A DNA stretch of 64,000 nucleotides from Euclidia mi (GCA_944739405.2 OX123192.2:50210486-50274485); one strand, 5' to 3'; shown: positions 31,080-42,924, counted from the first letter of the stretch. The notes: generated from the letters alone by a model not told the origin. Translations and numbers: made by a program.

Positions 31080-34000
31080 TGCGCCGTGCGATTTCGGGCA
31101 GTCGCGCAGTAGCGCTCTCTGAGGTAGTACCTGTGTTGCTCGTGCCGCAACCCATCGATGAAAGTACTCGCACCGGCTTTGTATACTACGCCTGACACGT
31201 TTTGATCCGTAAGTTTTTTTTTTAATAATATAATTATTGTTCGATTTTGTACATTCGCTTCATAAACGTACTAATGTAATGTGCTTTCATATTTATGTAT
31301 TATGTACTTTTATGGTTTAGGTGATGGGTCGAAAAAGTAAACTCTATTATGGTGACAGTGGAGGTACTCGAATTAAAAAAAAGAATATGTTAGAGAAATT
31401 ACAAGCTGCACGGTAACTAAAGTTCATATATTATTTTATGCGACTGTACAAAAAAGATTTGATTAAATTCAATATTGCAGCCTTAACTATAGTTCCACTT
31501 TTATAGATGAAAAATGCTTGATTATTACAATACAGGTCCACAAAATTACTTAATGGCCTCGATGACAAAATTCATTAAAAAACGTTCTTGCAAAACAAAC
31601 ATTTTGCTGCATATAATTTAATCAGACTTTAGTAAAACTACGAAATGTATACCTAATACTTAAATATAATTTAAGTATTAAGTATACTTAAAGATATGAC
31701 CGGCGAGGAACTAGACTATTTGTGTATACCTGCACAAAATTCATTTATTTTTCTGTATGGTGGTGCGCAGCGAGGCTTAAGAAATTAACCAATTAACGAC
31801 AGTGTTCCGAACACGTGATTAGTCGAACAGCTTGCTTTGTTCCGACTGCATCCGAAGACGTCTGGTTGCTAGTTCATGTGGTTCAAGTTGCTTGCCGAAA
31901 ACTGAACTACTAAATGGGTGAATATTTTAGTAGAAATGTTATTTGTGTTGCCATTAAAATGTATAAAATTACAATAACCAACTTACAAAATTGATGCCTT
32001 GATATGTTACAATTTTGTGTAGAAATAAACGACAAAACATCAAAAAAGGGCTACACAATGCGGGAACTTCGCAAGAAACTGATTATGGAGTGTCACAGCT
32101 AGCTTCAACATCAATAACAAGAGCTGATAAAGAATTTGAAATACCAGAATCACAATCAGAAGTGCCAAATAAATGCGATCAAGCGTCTTTTAGGTATAAT
32201 TTCCCTTTATAATTATTTATTTCATAGACCTTAAAAGAACCTTTGCGGAAATCTATTACGATATATTACTGTAGTTGTGGTTGTATTTGTACTAATATTT
32301 TATTGATTGTAGATTTATTTTTATTGAGAAGTATTGATGTCATATTTTATTATATTGGTAAGGTTGTTAAAATATATATTATATTTTCAGGGATGATACT
32401 TTGGATGAATTCTCAGATGAGCTTCTTGACTGCGAAATGAATATATCTGCAGAGGCAAGTAAAAGTAACAGAATATTTTTATTTATTTCATGAGTATAGT
32501 TAGAATCGTATATAAAACTACCTTTTTTATTACAGAATGAAATTAATGAGCCTATAAAAATTTGTGGAAGGAGAATCGTTGATATCCAATATTTTTTAGG
32601 TGGATTAATTAGAATTGATGACCATAATGATCGATTTGGTTGTACTTTGAAGAACCTGGTACTACTAAAAGAAAATAAAACAGGATTTCTATCCAGATTT
32701 TACTTTCAGTGTAATATGTGTAATTCTAAGTTCGTATTGAGTAGTCACGATGAAACACAAAAGGATAAATTAAATGTTAATGAAGGCGCTGTAGCAGGAG
32801 CCATAATGTCAGGGATTGGCCTAACAAATCTGAATGAAGTAGTTGCATCAATGGACTTACCTGTTATGTCATTATTCACATAAAGTAAATGTCATGACAA
32901 AGTTGCTGACATGTGGAAAAATGCAGCTGAAGAAAGTATGATAGTCGCAGTGCAGGAAGAAACAATTGCTGTTCGATCACGAGGTGACATTGATGATATT
33001 CCAATGATTCCAGTCGAAGCAGACTGTTGCTGGAGTAAGCGCTCATATAAAAATCAATACAACGCGTTGTCGGGTGTTGCAGTTATCATAGGACATCACA
33101 CAGGAAAAGTTCTCTACATTGGGTTCGGAATAAGCATTGTGGCATTTGTGCTCGTGCAAATAAAAACGAACAACAACCTGCTGCTCACAAATGTACAAGA
33201 AATCATGTCGGTTCATCATCAAGCATGGAACCAACAATACTGGTGGAGGGGTTCCGGTCTTCCGTAGAAACATGGCAATTAATTTATAATACCCTAATTG
33301 CTGATGGTGATGCCAGTACATATAAAATTATACTCGAAAGTAGACCCTACCCTGGAGTCCCGATTCAAAAAATTGAGTGTAAAAATCATCTCCTCCGGAA
33401 TTACAACGGTAAAAATTTGTTACTTAAAGCTGACACCTCTATTCCTCTGTTAGAGCGCAAATTATTGACACCAGATCGTTTGATTCGGCTGAGAACAGCA
33501 GTAAGATATTCGTTACGGCATTGGCAAGCACAAATTATGACCGAGTCAGAAAAAATTATGAAGATACAGAGAGATGTTTTGAACAGCCCCAAACATATAT
33601 TTGGAGATCACAGTGCTTGTGACTTGTATTACTGCACTGAAGAGCGAAAAAAAGATACAAACCAAACACTCCAAGCAAAAACATTTATGCTAAAACTACA
33701 ACGAAATGTGTCTCAGCTGGCACATCATTCTCGTAGTTTGCTGTATAATTTCACCACAAACCGTGCGGAGCAGTTTAACAGCATTGCGTTTAATGCGTTT
33801 TCCACCGACAGTTTTGGCTACACCAAAACTGTCGGTGGAAAACGCATTAATTTTTCCCTCAAAGACTCCTACTCCGTGCGTTGTTATGCGGCTGTAGTTA
33901 GTTTTAATACAGGTAAACCTCAAACTACGTTGTATAAATCTGCCTATCAGAAAAGTCCAGGTCAATCTCTAAAACGATTGGAACAAAAACGTTTCTCAAT

Positions 34001-34846
34001 CAATCAAAATCGGAAACGCAATATACTTCGCCGAAAAATTTACTTTAGCGCTGGGCCCGTTACTAAAGTTGATTACGGTAATGTTTGTCAAAAGCCTGAC
34101 ATTGATCTGGATGATTATAAGCGAGCACAAGAAGTATTTTTAGAAAATTTATAAAAACAGGCTTTTAAACGACATGAAATCGAGAGGGATACTTCAGGCT
34201 GAGAGTGCCTTGTGATTAGAGTTAAGAATATGTATTTTAATTGCTTCGAATTTTGCCAAAATCTGTAAAAGACGCTCGCATTTAAATTCAGCGCCACTGG
34301 TAAAATCTATTTTATATGGGTATTTCTTAGATCATGTACCATCAATAAAATATGGCAAAGAAAACGAGGTGAAGGCTATTGAGCAACTTGCCCTTCAGGA
34401 GGAAATAACGATCCAAAAATGTGGTCTCATTATTGATGAGACGCACTGTTTTTTAGGTGCTTCGCCAGACGGAATTTATGAAGAGGGAATCGTTGAGATA
34501 AAATGTCCCATTTCTATACGTGGAGAAGATCCTGATGCAGCAATACATCAGAAAAAATTGAAATGCTTTTTATTTGATGGTGATCAGGTCATTATGAACA
34601 CAAAAAATGACTGGTACTACCAAGTTCAGGGACAACTCAACATTGCCCATAAAAATGTGTGTTTGTTGGCTGTATACACTGGACCTGAATTCCCAATAAA
34701 AGTGTTGAAGATTTATAAGGATGAGCAAATTTTGGATAGAGGAAATGATCCCTCGTCTAACAAAATTTTATTATGAATGCGTTCTGCCCGAAATAATTGA
34801 TCGTAGGAAAAGCCGATCAATGCCATTGAGAGAAATTATTTTATAA
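31080..34846 (+). pseudogene. Mutator-like transposase with C-terminal YqaJ-type nuclease, spliced, inactivated
   Basis: Probable exons: noncoding 31080-31208, then 31324-31412 (ATG, MGRKSKLYYGDSGGTRIKKK), 32023-32193, 32391-32454 and 32536 onward. All phases agree; the donor after 32454 is GC (GAG|GCAAGT). The long last exon has CGRRIVDIQYFLGGLIRI, FYFQCNMCNSKFVL, IPMIPVEADCCWSKRSY, NALSGVAVIIGHHTGKVLYI, VEGFRSSVETW and HIFGDHSACDLYYC. These match the animal Mutator-like transposase family that carries a YqaJ exonuclease. Nuclease motif: FLGASPDGIYEEGIVEIKCP (PD...ExK). Lesions: TAA at 32881-32883, frameshift near 33121, TAA at 34152-34154, then more shifts and a W-to-stop near 34212. Natural stop at 34844-34846. 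The function is inferred from the family. Confidence 0.8.
33790..33850. repeat. Fold-back hairpin in the Mutator-like transposase
   Basis: Perfect 28-bp arms (33790-33817 and 33823-33850; right arm starts ccaaaactgtcggtggaaaa) with the 5-nt loop ctaca. The native protein continues VGGKRINFSL. The left arm is an inverted copy of the DNA for that stretch and reads through in frame, adding about a dozen residues. Confidence 0.95.
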
Positions 34847-35022
34847 TCTTTTTTTCTATTTTATATTCAATCGTTTACTATACAAAACCTTTATTTTATT
34901 TTATATTTATTCATTATGTGGATTTAAAATTAATATTCTGTGACCACTGTTATGCAAATAGGTAAACATTCAACGTCTCAAAAAAAATCGGTTACATGAC
35001 ATAGAGGTTTTTTTCTTTTCAA

Positions 35023-35220
35023 ATTGGCGATGCAAAGATTATCCGCGCGCCTCTAGCGGCGAATTTGGAAGTTGTCCGAGTACGTCACTTTTGACAACTT
35101 TCAATACTACTTTGCTTCGAGGTTATTGTGGTAATTGTATTGAGCTGTCAAAAATGTCGTACCCGGACAAATTCCAAATTCGCAGCTAGAGTCGCTAGTT
35201 AGAATCTTAGCATCGCCAAT
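35023..35220. mobile_element. Foldback MITE
   Basis: A 198-bp element whose halves are inverted copies over about 75 bp: left attggcgatgcaaagattat, right (reverse) attggcgatgctaagattct, both continuing through CTCTAGC-GCGAATTTGGAA-TTGTCC-GTACG. No coding. A target duplication is not clear. Confidence 0.85.
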
Positions 35221-36140
35221 AGTATATCATCTCTAATGCTAAGAGACGCACATTTAGTTGCCGGAGTGTCTAATGAGAATTACAAAAATATAACGCCAAA
35301 AATGTCAATAGAAGATAAAATATCGTATTTCCAGTTTAAAAGTTTATTAATGATTTATTTTGTTTGATTTTCTGTATATATTTATTGAGCTTTAAGTTAA
35401 ATCTTGTTTTCACAAATGTTTTTTACTGTTTATTGTTTGGTTATCGCGAAGTTTTTCAATTTGATACGTAAATAAAAGGAACCTTAAACGTTTGATTCCC
35501 ATAATAAGAGCACTAAGCTAGCAAAATAAAAAGATCTGCCACCTTCGGCTATCTGTCATATTAGATTCAGAAGAACGTCACTTAGATAACCATGCATAGT
35601 CATCTAAATGAAATGTGTATGAAATTTTTTAACTCAATCGGTTGAGGATAAGTTAATTTAATTTGAGTTTCATAATTTGACCCAAGCATATGTAAATATA
35701 AACATTGCAAAATAAATAATCTTGTATAAAGCTATTTAAACGTCAACTAAATCATTTAAGTAAGAAAGGTAAAATGAACAATATACCTAATTTCCTAAAA
35801 TAAAATTTAAGAAATATATTGTAACTATATTTCACCCTCAAAAGTATCAAGGCATGTTACTAGTTTTTTAGAAGTACAGTACGCGGCCTTGTTCCTTGCT
35901 TACGCACACAGACGCATCAGGAGCTAGTCAATACGTAAATCACGGTCGGCGCGTTTACCGATAACGCTCTTATGTTTTTCAAATAATTAATATGTCTTTA
36001 AAGGCTTCGTATTTTATTGTAATTACGTTGGCTTAAGACACTGCTAATCAATAGTCACTGCACAACATTATGATGAGTTGCTTTATTTATGACAGTTATA
36101 TCTTTCACAATATTATAAAGTGAAGTAGTAATAGTTAGTA
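35221..36140. other. AT-rich intronic DNA
   Basis: Nothing recognisable between the MITE and the RTE element. Confidence 0.5.
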
Positions 36141-37425
36141 TCATCATCATCAGCCTGCCGTTGTCCACTGCTGGATATAGGCCTCTCCAATGGCACGCCA
36201 CTGAGCCCGATTTTCGGCTCTTCGTGTCTAGCCGCTGCCAGCCACTTTGCGTATATCGTCACTCCACCTAGCCGGAGGGCGTCCTACACTACGTTTGCCA
36301 AGGCGCGGTCTCCACTCTAGAACACGGCCATTCCATCGGTTATCGGTTCTGCGACAGATGTGTCCAGCCCACTGCCACTTCAACGTGCTAATTCTCTGAG
36401 CTATGTCGATTACCTTGGTTCTCTGTCGGATCACTTCATTACGAATTCGATCCTTCAGAGAAACTCCGAGCATAGCCCTCTCCATAGCTCGCTGAGCGAC
36501 CTTAAATTGGTGGACTAGTCGCACCGTCAGTGTCCACGTCTCGGCACCGTAAGTCATAACGGGTAGTACGCACTCATTGAAGACTTTTGTCTTAAGGTTT
36601 TGCGGTAGGGATGACGTAAAGACTCGACAGAGTTTCCTATATGCTGCCCAGCCAAGCTGTATTCTTCTGCAAGCCTCCCTCTCGAAGTTGTTTCTACCCA
36701 ACTGCAAGGTTTGCCCAAGGTAGACTTACTCCTGAACAACTTCGAGAGGGACCCCGTTTAGGATAATCGGTTCCGGAGAGACATGTTCATTGAATATTAT
36801 TTTGGTTTTATCCAAGTTCATCCGGAGACCGATGCGAGCAGAAGAATCAGCCAGGCTGCTCAGCATATACTGCAAGTCTTGCACAGTTTCAGCCACGATA
36901 ACGATATCGTCTGCAAATCTTAAGTGTGAGAGGTACTCACCGTTTATGTTAATACCGCGTCCTTTCCAGTGCAGCGTCTTGAACATATCCTCCATTGCAT
37001 TTGTGAACAATTTGGGGGAGCTAACATCCCCTTGTCTCACACCTCGATGCAGGTGGATAGGTTTAGACTGCTGGTTCTGTACTTAGACCGTCATAGTCGC
37101 GGCGTCATACAGACCTCTCAGCACTTGGACGTACCGCCAATCGATTTGGCACCGTTGCAAAGACTCCAGAACAGACCAGGTTTCGATGGAGTCAACGGCC
37201 TTCTCATAGTCCACAAACGCTAAGCACAGGGGCTGATTATACTCCTCTGTCTTCTGTATAATCTACCGCACTGTGTGGATGTGGTCTATGGTGCCATACC
37301 CTCCTCGAAAACCGGTCTGTTCGGGGGGCTGAAACTCGTCGAGTCTACGCGCGAGACGGTTCGTGATGACCATGGAAAACAGCTTATAAACGTGGCTCAA
37401 GAGCGAGATCGGTCGATAGTTAGTA
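36141..37425 (-). pseudogene. RTE-type LINE, 5'-truncated
   Basis: On the minus strand the reverse transcriptase starts near YRPISLLSHVYKLF (37400), then AFVDYEKAFDSVETWSVLES, RQGDVSSPKLFTNAMEDMF and the catalytic box LRFADDIVIVAE (in 36726-37040). It ends with TYGAETWTLTVRLVHQFKVA and SVGRPPARWSDDIRKVAGSG. The 3' end is a (TGATGA)n run at 36141-36152, typical of lepidopteran RTE elements. Flanking atagttagta occurs at 36131-36140 and 37416-37425, a 10-bp target duplication that overlaps the element by microhomology. Stops near 36728 and 37080 break it. Confidence 0.9.
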
Positions 37426-38333
37426 AATAATAAAGTATATCATAATTTTTTAAAGTGCTGTTTACATACATAATGTAACTGTTAACAATAAACCTTCATC
37501 TCTTAATTTTGCACTAGGTAGAGTTCTTTAAATTTATAGCAATTTTAACCAAAATAATTATATTTAAGGCGTGTACAAATATTTTTTAAGTTTATAAATT
37601 ATATTATCTACGTTTGCCCTCCTCAAAAGTTAGAACATGGAAATGTGTTCGTATTTAATATGGTCGTATTATAATTATGGTAGTATGAACTTTTGTACAA
37701 AAAGGTATTAAATACATTTATGAAAAGATCAACGATGTCACATTGTCGCTAACTAATTACAATTTAATTTGAAGTATTTATGTGGAACATTTTTCTGTGA
37801 CTAAAATGTGTAAAGGTCTCAAATAAAGTCTCAACTTTGAAGTTATTACTTTACTATGCAGAGTTACACGTGTAAAGGGTTTTTACTCAGTCTAGCATCG
37901 AAAATATATGGTGAGAATTGAAGTTTATTGGTTGTAATAAAACTAATCGTTATATTGACAAAATTTAAAAGTCTTTATAATTATCTATAAATGTGCAAGG
38001 TGATACGAACTATCATGTTGTTTTAAAGGCCAACATGGTTCACTCTGATTTATTATGATTTTACAATATAACTTTATATCATCTATATACCTAATTACTA
38101 CTTTATATGCATAAAGTAGTACCTATTTATATAGATATTTAGATTATTAAGAGAAGTTTGCTCTGTAATTTTATTTTAGAGTCTCAGTGAATTCTGAATA
38201 GTTTTATCACAGACAAAATTTAAGTTACCATTACTTTTACTGCTGTTTTTATTGCAATGATTACTTATCTCATTAATTATTCAGACAACTATAACATTAG
38301 AACAAGGAACTTCATTGAACAAATCATACATAC
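37426..38333. other. AT-rich intronic DNA
   Basis: Remainder of UGT intron 1; no structure seen. Confidence 0.5.
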
Positions 38334-39149
38334 CGCTGGTAAATCATTCTGAGGTTTCTAATGCATGCCCCCCATATACACAACACTCGGAGGCACCGGT
38401 CGAATTCCTTCAAATAATGGATGAACATTCAAAAACAACATGTCCACATTATTCAATAATTCGTTTACACTTGGAATGCTTTCACCGAAATGTTTTCTGA
38501 GTAATTCATCGTTGAATGCATCATTTTGCCTTAAAGCGATTTTTGATGTATAAAAATGTTCATATATTTCGTAAAACTTTTCCCACAAATTAAGGTTGTG
38601 AATTCTTCGACGCATCATCGACGGATAAAGGATTGGATGAGTTGGAGCACCAAAGTTATCATAGTTATCTATTGCACCGCCAAGTGAACTCACTTGTATC
38701 ACAGGCACTTTATAAATGTGAGAAAATATCAGAGCTGGTTTTACAGCAGATTCGAGTAACAACAAGTCAAACTTTTTAGTCTTAATGAGATTTTGAATTT
38801 TATCAGTTTCTATCTGCTTCTCAAATATTGTTGTCACTAGCTTCAACAACATTGTCATTTGCGAGATTGCGTCAACTTTTTCGTTTGAAAGTCCCTGTGT
38901 ATTATCTCTCCAAGTATTGTATGATAGATTATGTACGTCAATTTCTGTCCAATTTGAAGGAGCGCCTCCTTTCGGGTAAACTGGGTCTGGTGTAATGACT
39001 GTGACTTCGTGCCCTCGTTTCACCAACTCAGCAGTTAGCGGTCGAAATACGACTTGATGACTAATAGATGGAATTGGATATACGGCCAATATTCTTACCG
39101 CTTGTGAACTGGCTAATAGCAACACAAAATGTAACACTGAAGTCAACAT
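38334..39149 (-). pseudogene. UGT exon 1 (signal peptide and acceptor-binding domain)
   Basis: I choose the ATG at 39149 because it gives a clean signal peptide (MLTSVLHFVLLLASSQA) before VRILAVYPIPSISHQVVFRP; the longer frame to 39200 would need a TTG start. The His in SISHQ is the likely catalytic base. The TEIDVHNLSYNTWR and LGGAIDNYDNFGAPTHPILY blocks match moth UGTs, closest in style to UGT33. It ends VYMGGMH, then a TAG (38358-38360, CAG expected) and KPQNDLPA before the donor GTATGT at 38333-38328. Confidence 0.93.
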
Positions 39150-40527
39150 TATGACAGCACAACAAGGAAACAACTGTGTTGTTGATATGTGAGTAGTCAA
39201 TTATATATATCCACTTATGACTTCGTATAAAATTGTTTCTTTAGACAAGGTTGTCGATTAGGATGACGATGACTTTGCATTTTTACTGAAACTATTGACC
39301 ATTTGTCATGTTATTGTAGCTGTTTTAAAAATATAAACAAGTTTCTTTTTATTTGAGTCGACACATGTTTTGTAAACCGGTTCACTTGACTAAGCATAAT
39401 CTTGCACTGGACATTGATCCAGTTCTCCGTATATCGTTACTAATTACTTTACGTAATAAGCGTAATTTGCCTTATGCCACGATTTTACCTTCATTGAGCC
39501 AGGGTGGGTAATAGCTGTTGTAATTGCTCACTGAAGTATTTCTTGGAAATGCTCTCATACTTGATTTTATATGTACCTACAATCTAAAATAATTATCTTT
39601 GCATCATCTCCTTTACTTAGAAAACTGGTAAAAGCTACTATCGTCCAGTTGACACCGTATAGAACTAAAATATAATAGCCAAACTCCACAGCCAGTTTAT
39701 AATGAAAATGCTAATAAGCCACCAATAATACCTCATTAACGAAGTTAAGATTTTTGATTCGAATGGTATAGTGATGCCAATAAAGATACAAACATAACGG
39801 CTGAAATCATAGCTCTACATTGTTAGTTACGTGAGAAAGTTAGTTGTTAGAACGTGAAAATAACAGCTGTTTATTGGTCGCGAGTCACTATGAGTTCGAT
39901 TCATTCGACATTGACTTCGAAACCAGTCAATTTATGAATCGTAATAGAGTTATTGACTAGCTGCGTCCCGCGGTTTCACACCTCGTCCATTGAACCGTGC
40001 GATGTGTCGCATCGCTTGCTCGTGCTATTACTTACATCCTTCTCGGTTTATTTTCCATTCATTCAACTCAATAACCGTAGATTCGATATTACATAGTCTA
40101 TACTTTTCACGCCTTTCATACGAGTGTATGAAAATAATGTTTCAAATCCGGCTGATAGTGCAAAACACGTTTAAACAGACAAACTCATTAGCTTTATTAT
40201 GTTAGTATAAAATAGAATTGACATATAATGTGAGGCGGCAATATGTCCGAATCGTTTCATCGTTACTAGCTTTACAGCGAGATGGGAATTGGGATACCTA
40301 CTGCATCAATAAATAATTTAATTGTCATAGCTTCTCCTCTTCTTATAAGAAAGCTTTGATAGGGTGCAGCAACCATAAAACGATTTACGTAAACTCGACC
40401 ACCTCAAAGCGGGTCGTAAGAAACGTGCCATTTGACCGTAGTTTATCGGTCTTAGCATTTTTCCGACTGACCTTAAATTCATATCAACTTACTGTTTTAA
40501 TTGACTGCATTGATAGAACGATAATAA
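39150..40527. other. UGT upstream region and noncoding DNA
   Basis: The stretch just above the ATG should contain the UGT promoter, but I see no TATA box or initiator that I would assert. Around 39955-40030 there is a degraded dispersed repeat (gcgtcccgcggtttcacacc). No other gene. Confidence 0.45.
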
Positions 40528-40734
40528 TCTTAATATATAAAAGCCTTGCGTTACTGACTGACTGACAGACACGCTACAGCCGAAACTATTGGGTGCAGGA
40601 AGCTGAAATTTCGCATGTATGTTCCTTGGGGGCCGTAGGGGTGCACTAAGAAGGGATTTCCCGAAATTCCCACGGGATCGGCTAAAACGGGTTAATTTAA
40701 AAAAAATGCAGGCGTAGCTGCTGGCGTCCTCTAG
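40528..40734 (+). mobile_element. Helitron-like short element, copy C
   Basis: 207 bp, plus orientation: TCTTAATATATAAAAGCCTT ... GGCGTCCTCTAG, with A before and T after. Confidence 0.78.
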
Positions 40735-40759
40735 TATAATATAATATTCTACCACATTC

Positions 40760-41000
40760 ACACAACACCATCTATTCCCAAACTAAGCAGAGCTTGTCCT
40801 ATGGGTACTAGACAATGGATAAACATTCATATATACTTTTTTTTGTAAATACATACATATTATACATAGAAACACCCAGACCAAGACAAACATCCATGTT
40901 CATGCACACAAATGTTTGACTTGAGCGGGAATCGAACCCGCGACCTTCGGCGTAGCAGTCGCTTACACTCCCGCGGCGCCAACCGGTCGTCATAATGTTT
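40760..41000 (-). mobile_element. tRNA-derived SINE
   Basis: Reading on the minus strand from about 41000: a tRNA-like head with B box GGTTCGATTCC (about 40929-40939, seen as gggaatcgaacccgcgacc on the plus strand), then gtttgtcttggtctgggtgt, then a tail with caccatctattcccaaacta reversed. Related fragments are at 5710-5770 and 7240-7350. Confidence 0.75.
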
Positions 41001-41606
41001 TCTCTACGGTGTTTAAACTTCATATCGACGGTCAGAGTCCCAATGCTCCTAAATAAATTTGTTCAAAATACAGTTACGATATAAATAAATCAATATGTAT
41101 AATGGTATTCTCCTAAATTAACTGATATTTGAACATTATCGTGACTAAATCGTAAATTGAACAATGTGTCAACGTCGAACTATAGAAGTCAAATTAGACA
41201 AAAATGACATTAAATTAGCAGAATTCCGATTCTGAATCAATTCAAAATCTAATTCAATCAATTTAAAAATAATCTCAGGTCGTTCAAAATATAGTTTCAA
41301 TATCATGTAAAATACGAGAATTCGCCTTCAGAAATCAGAACGCCAATCATATACGCCTTTGGTTCGGTACAAACTCAGTATCAAGTTTGTACCGAGTGTA
41401 ATAGTGTAATAGTTTATGTACTCTTATGTAGTATTGTTGTATGTTTATGGTCGCTGCTTAATAGAACATCCCGCGTGACGACACAGTTTGTGTGATCCGA
41501 AAAATGTTGTCATTCTTCATTTTTCAATTCTGAAGTAAATGTAAGGCATTGAGCACCTGCGTCAACAAAGCGGCACCTCGGCGTGTCTGAAGTAAATTTA
41601 CTTCAA
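41001..41606. other. Noncoding DNA with a small palindrome
   Basis: An 11-bp inverted repeat cggtacaaact / agtttgtaccg lies near 41365-41395. At 41545-41606 there is a partial direct copy of the following MITE (gcgtcaac-aagcggcacctc). Confidence 0.5.
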
Positions 41607-41721
41607 GGCCGCCCTCACGTTGAGCATCTGCGTCAACGTAGCGGCACCTCGGCGTCACTCGACGCCGCGTAGACGCACAGGTGCCGCTGCGTTGACACTG
41701 ACGCCCAATATGAGGGTGGCC
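41607..41721. mobile_element. Short MITE (115 bp)
   Basis: Ends ggccgccctcacgttg and, reversed, ggccaccctcatattggg. The inner parts gtcaacgtagcggcacct and aggtgccgctgcgttgac also pair, making a long imperfect stem with a cggcgtc...gacgccg top. Confidence 0.8.
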
Positions 41722-41854
41722 TAAATGTTTTGGAGGCCACAATTAATAATGTCAAATAAAAAGTTGCTACGTCTTAGAATAATTTGAAATCTTAAATATT
41801 TTGTTTAAAATACTGTCAAATATTTCAATAACACAAATTAATAGTTTCTATCAT

Positions 41855-42090
41855 GTACCTATCCCTTCGGGGATACAAGCGTGAGACTATTAAATAAAAT
41901 AAATAAATAATAATATGATAGGAGGCAAACGAGCCCGAGGAACGCCTGATGGTAAGCAATTATAGCCGCTCATTGACACCCTCTACATTAGAGGAGCCAC
42001 AAAAGCGTTGCCGACCAAGATGGGAAAAGGAATAGAAAGAAAAGCGAGATGAGGAAGAAGCTGAAAAGAGGATAGTGCCTTCTGCACTCT
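41855..42090 (+). repeat. SINE fragments
   Basis: 41855-41895 is the ccttcggggatacaagcgtg SINE tail with a TAAATAAA end. 41930-42080 is a diverged copy of the cgcctgatggtaagcaatta SINE found at 42925 and 47825. Confidence 0.6.
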
Positions 42091-42924
42091 ATTAATATAC
42101 TAAGTAGTTCTCCAACTAAGATAATTACTTGTCAGCGCATGTCATTAGCTCTGCGTCAGTGGTACAATAATTACGGTTAAAGTCCAAATGCGATCTTCAA
42201 CCTCAATTATTGTGCATTATCATGTGTTCAACACTTGCTTCGTCATCCACAGTTATTTGCACGTCAAAATATATAGCGATTAAATACACAACGGAACAGG
42301 GGCAGGCCTCCCGCAAGATGGACCGACGATCTGGTTAAGGTCGGAACATATCTGACGGAAGATCCGTCGCGTTTTATCGGTCGCGTAACGCCAAAACGTA
42401 CAAATATATAGAAAAACGTTCAACCTTTCACACCTGACCGATGATCCGTTACTAAGTCAAGCGTACAGCGTCTGTTCTGTTTCCGTCAACGCATTATCCG
42501 TCGACGTCGCGCGCATCACGCACCACGTGAATTTTGACCATTGAGTAAGGAATATACATGAAGAGGGCTAATAGTACATATAAAAAAATTATACACATGT
42601 ATACGAAATCGACATAAAGCTACTAAACATAGTGTTGTCTTAGGGATATCTCTGTCAGAAAAAAGAGACAACCATAGTTTACTGAATAAATTAATCATGA
42701 CGATATTTTATTAGAAATGTCATTCATGCCACTGTCGTTTTTCGCCAAGGTTTGTGGTACATCTGCTGTGAAATCTTTGTATATCGAACATAATAATTTT
42801 GTTTTTGTGCATAAATATGTCTAAAAACCAGATGAATCAGTGCTTCAGGCTGTGATTTTCATTACCGTATGTATGGTGCCATTCATGTCCGGTATTTTCT
42901 CAGCGACACAGTATCGATTTTTTT
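42091..42924. other. Noncoding DNA with a dispersed repeat
   Basis: 42325-42400 carries ggtcggaacatatctgacgg and aagatccgtcgcg. The motif recurs inverted at 45760-45850. Probably a MITE family; its boundaries are not resolved. Confidence 0.45.

Larger units (their letters stand above)
15909..39149 (-). pseudogene. UDP-glycosyltransferase (UGT33-like), four exons, inactivated
   Basis: UGTs are ER-membrane enzymes that transfer sugar from UDP-glucose to small lipophilic compounds such as plant toxins and pigments. Exons are 38334-39149, 30186-30408, 17286-17504 and 15909-16206. The junctions are P-A|D-L-K (phase 0), L-L-A|GG giving R before HPN, and E-AG|C giving S. After allowing for one deleted base the sum is 519 codons including the stop, normal for the family. 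Lesions are a TAG in exon 1 (38358-38360), TGA and TAG in exon 2 (30373-30375, 30265-30267), and a one-base deletion in an A run in exon 3 (about 17324). Introns 1 and 2 are 7.9 and 12.7 kb, mostly transposon. UGT genes in moths usually sit in clusters, so a functional paralogue is probably nearby but outside this window. Confidence 0.9.

Noticed and set aside
39150..39200. Longer UGT N-terminus starting at 39200
   Set aside because: It would use a TTG start and put 17 polar residues before a good signal peptide; the ATG at 39149 fits better.
40900..40990. tRNA-like sequence gggaatcgaacccgcgacc
   Set aside because: Part of a repeated SINE with copies at 7240; not a free tRNA.
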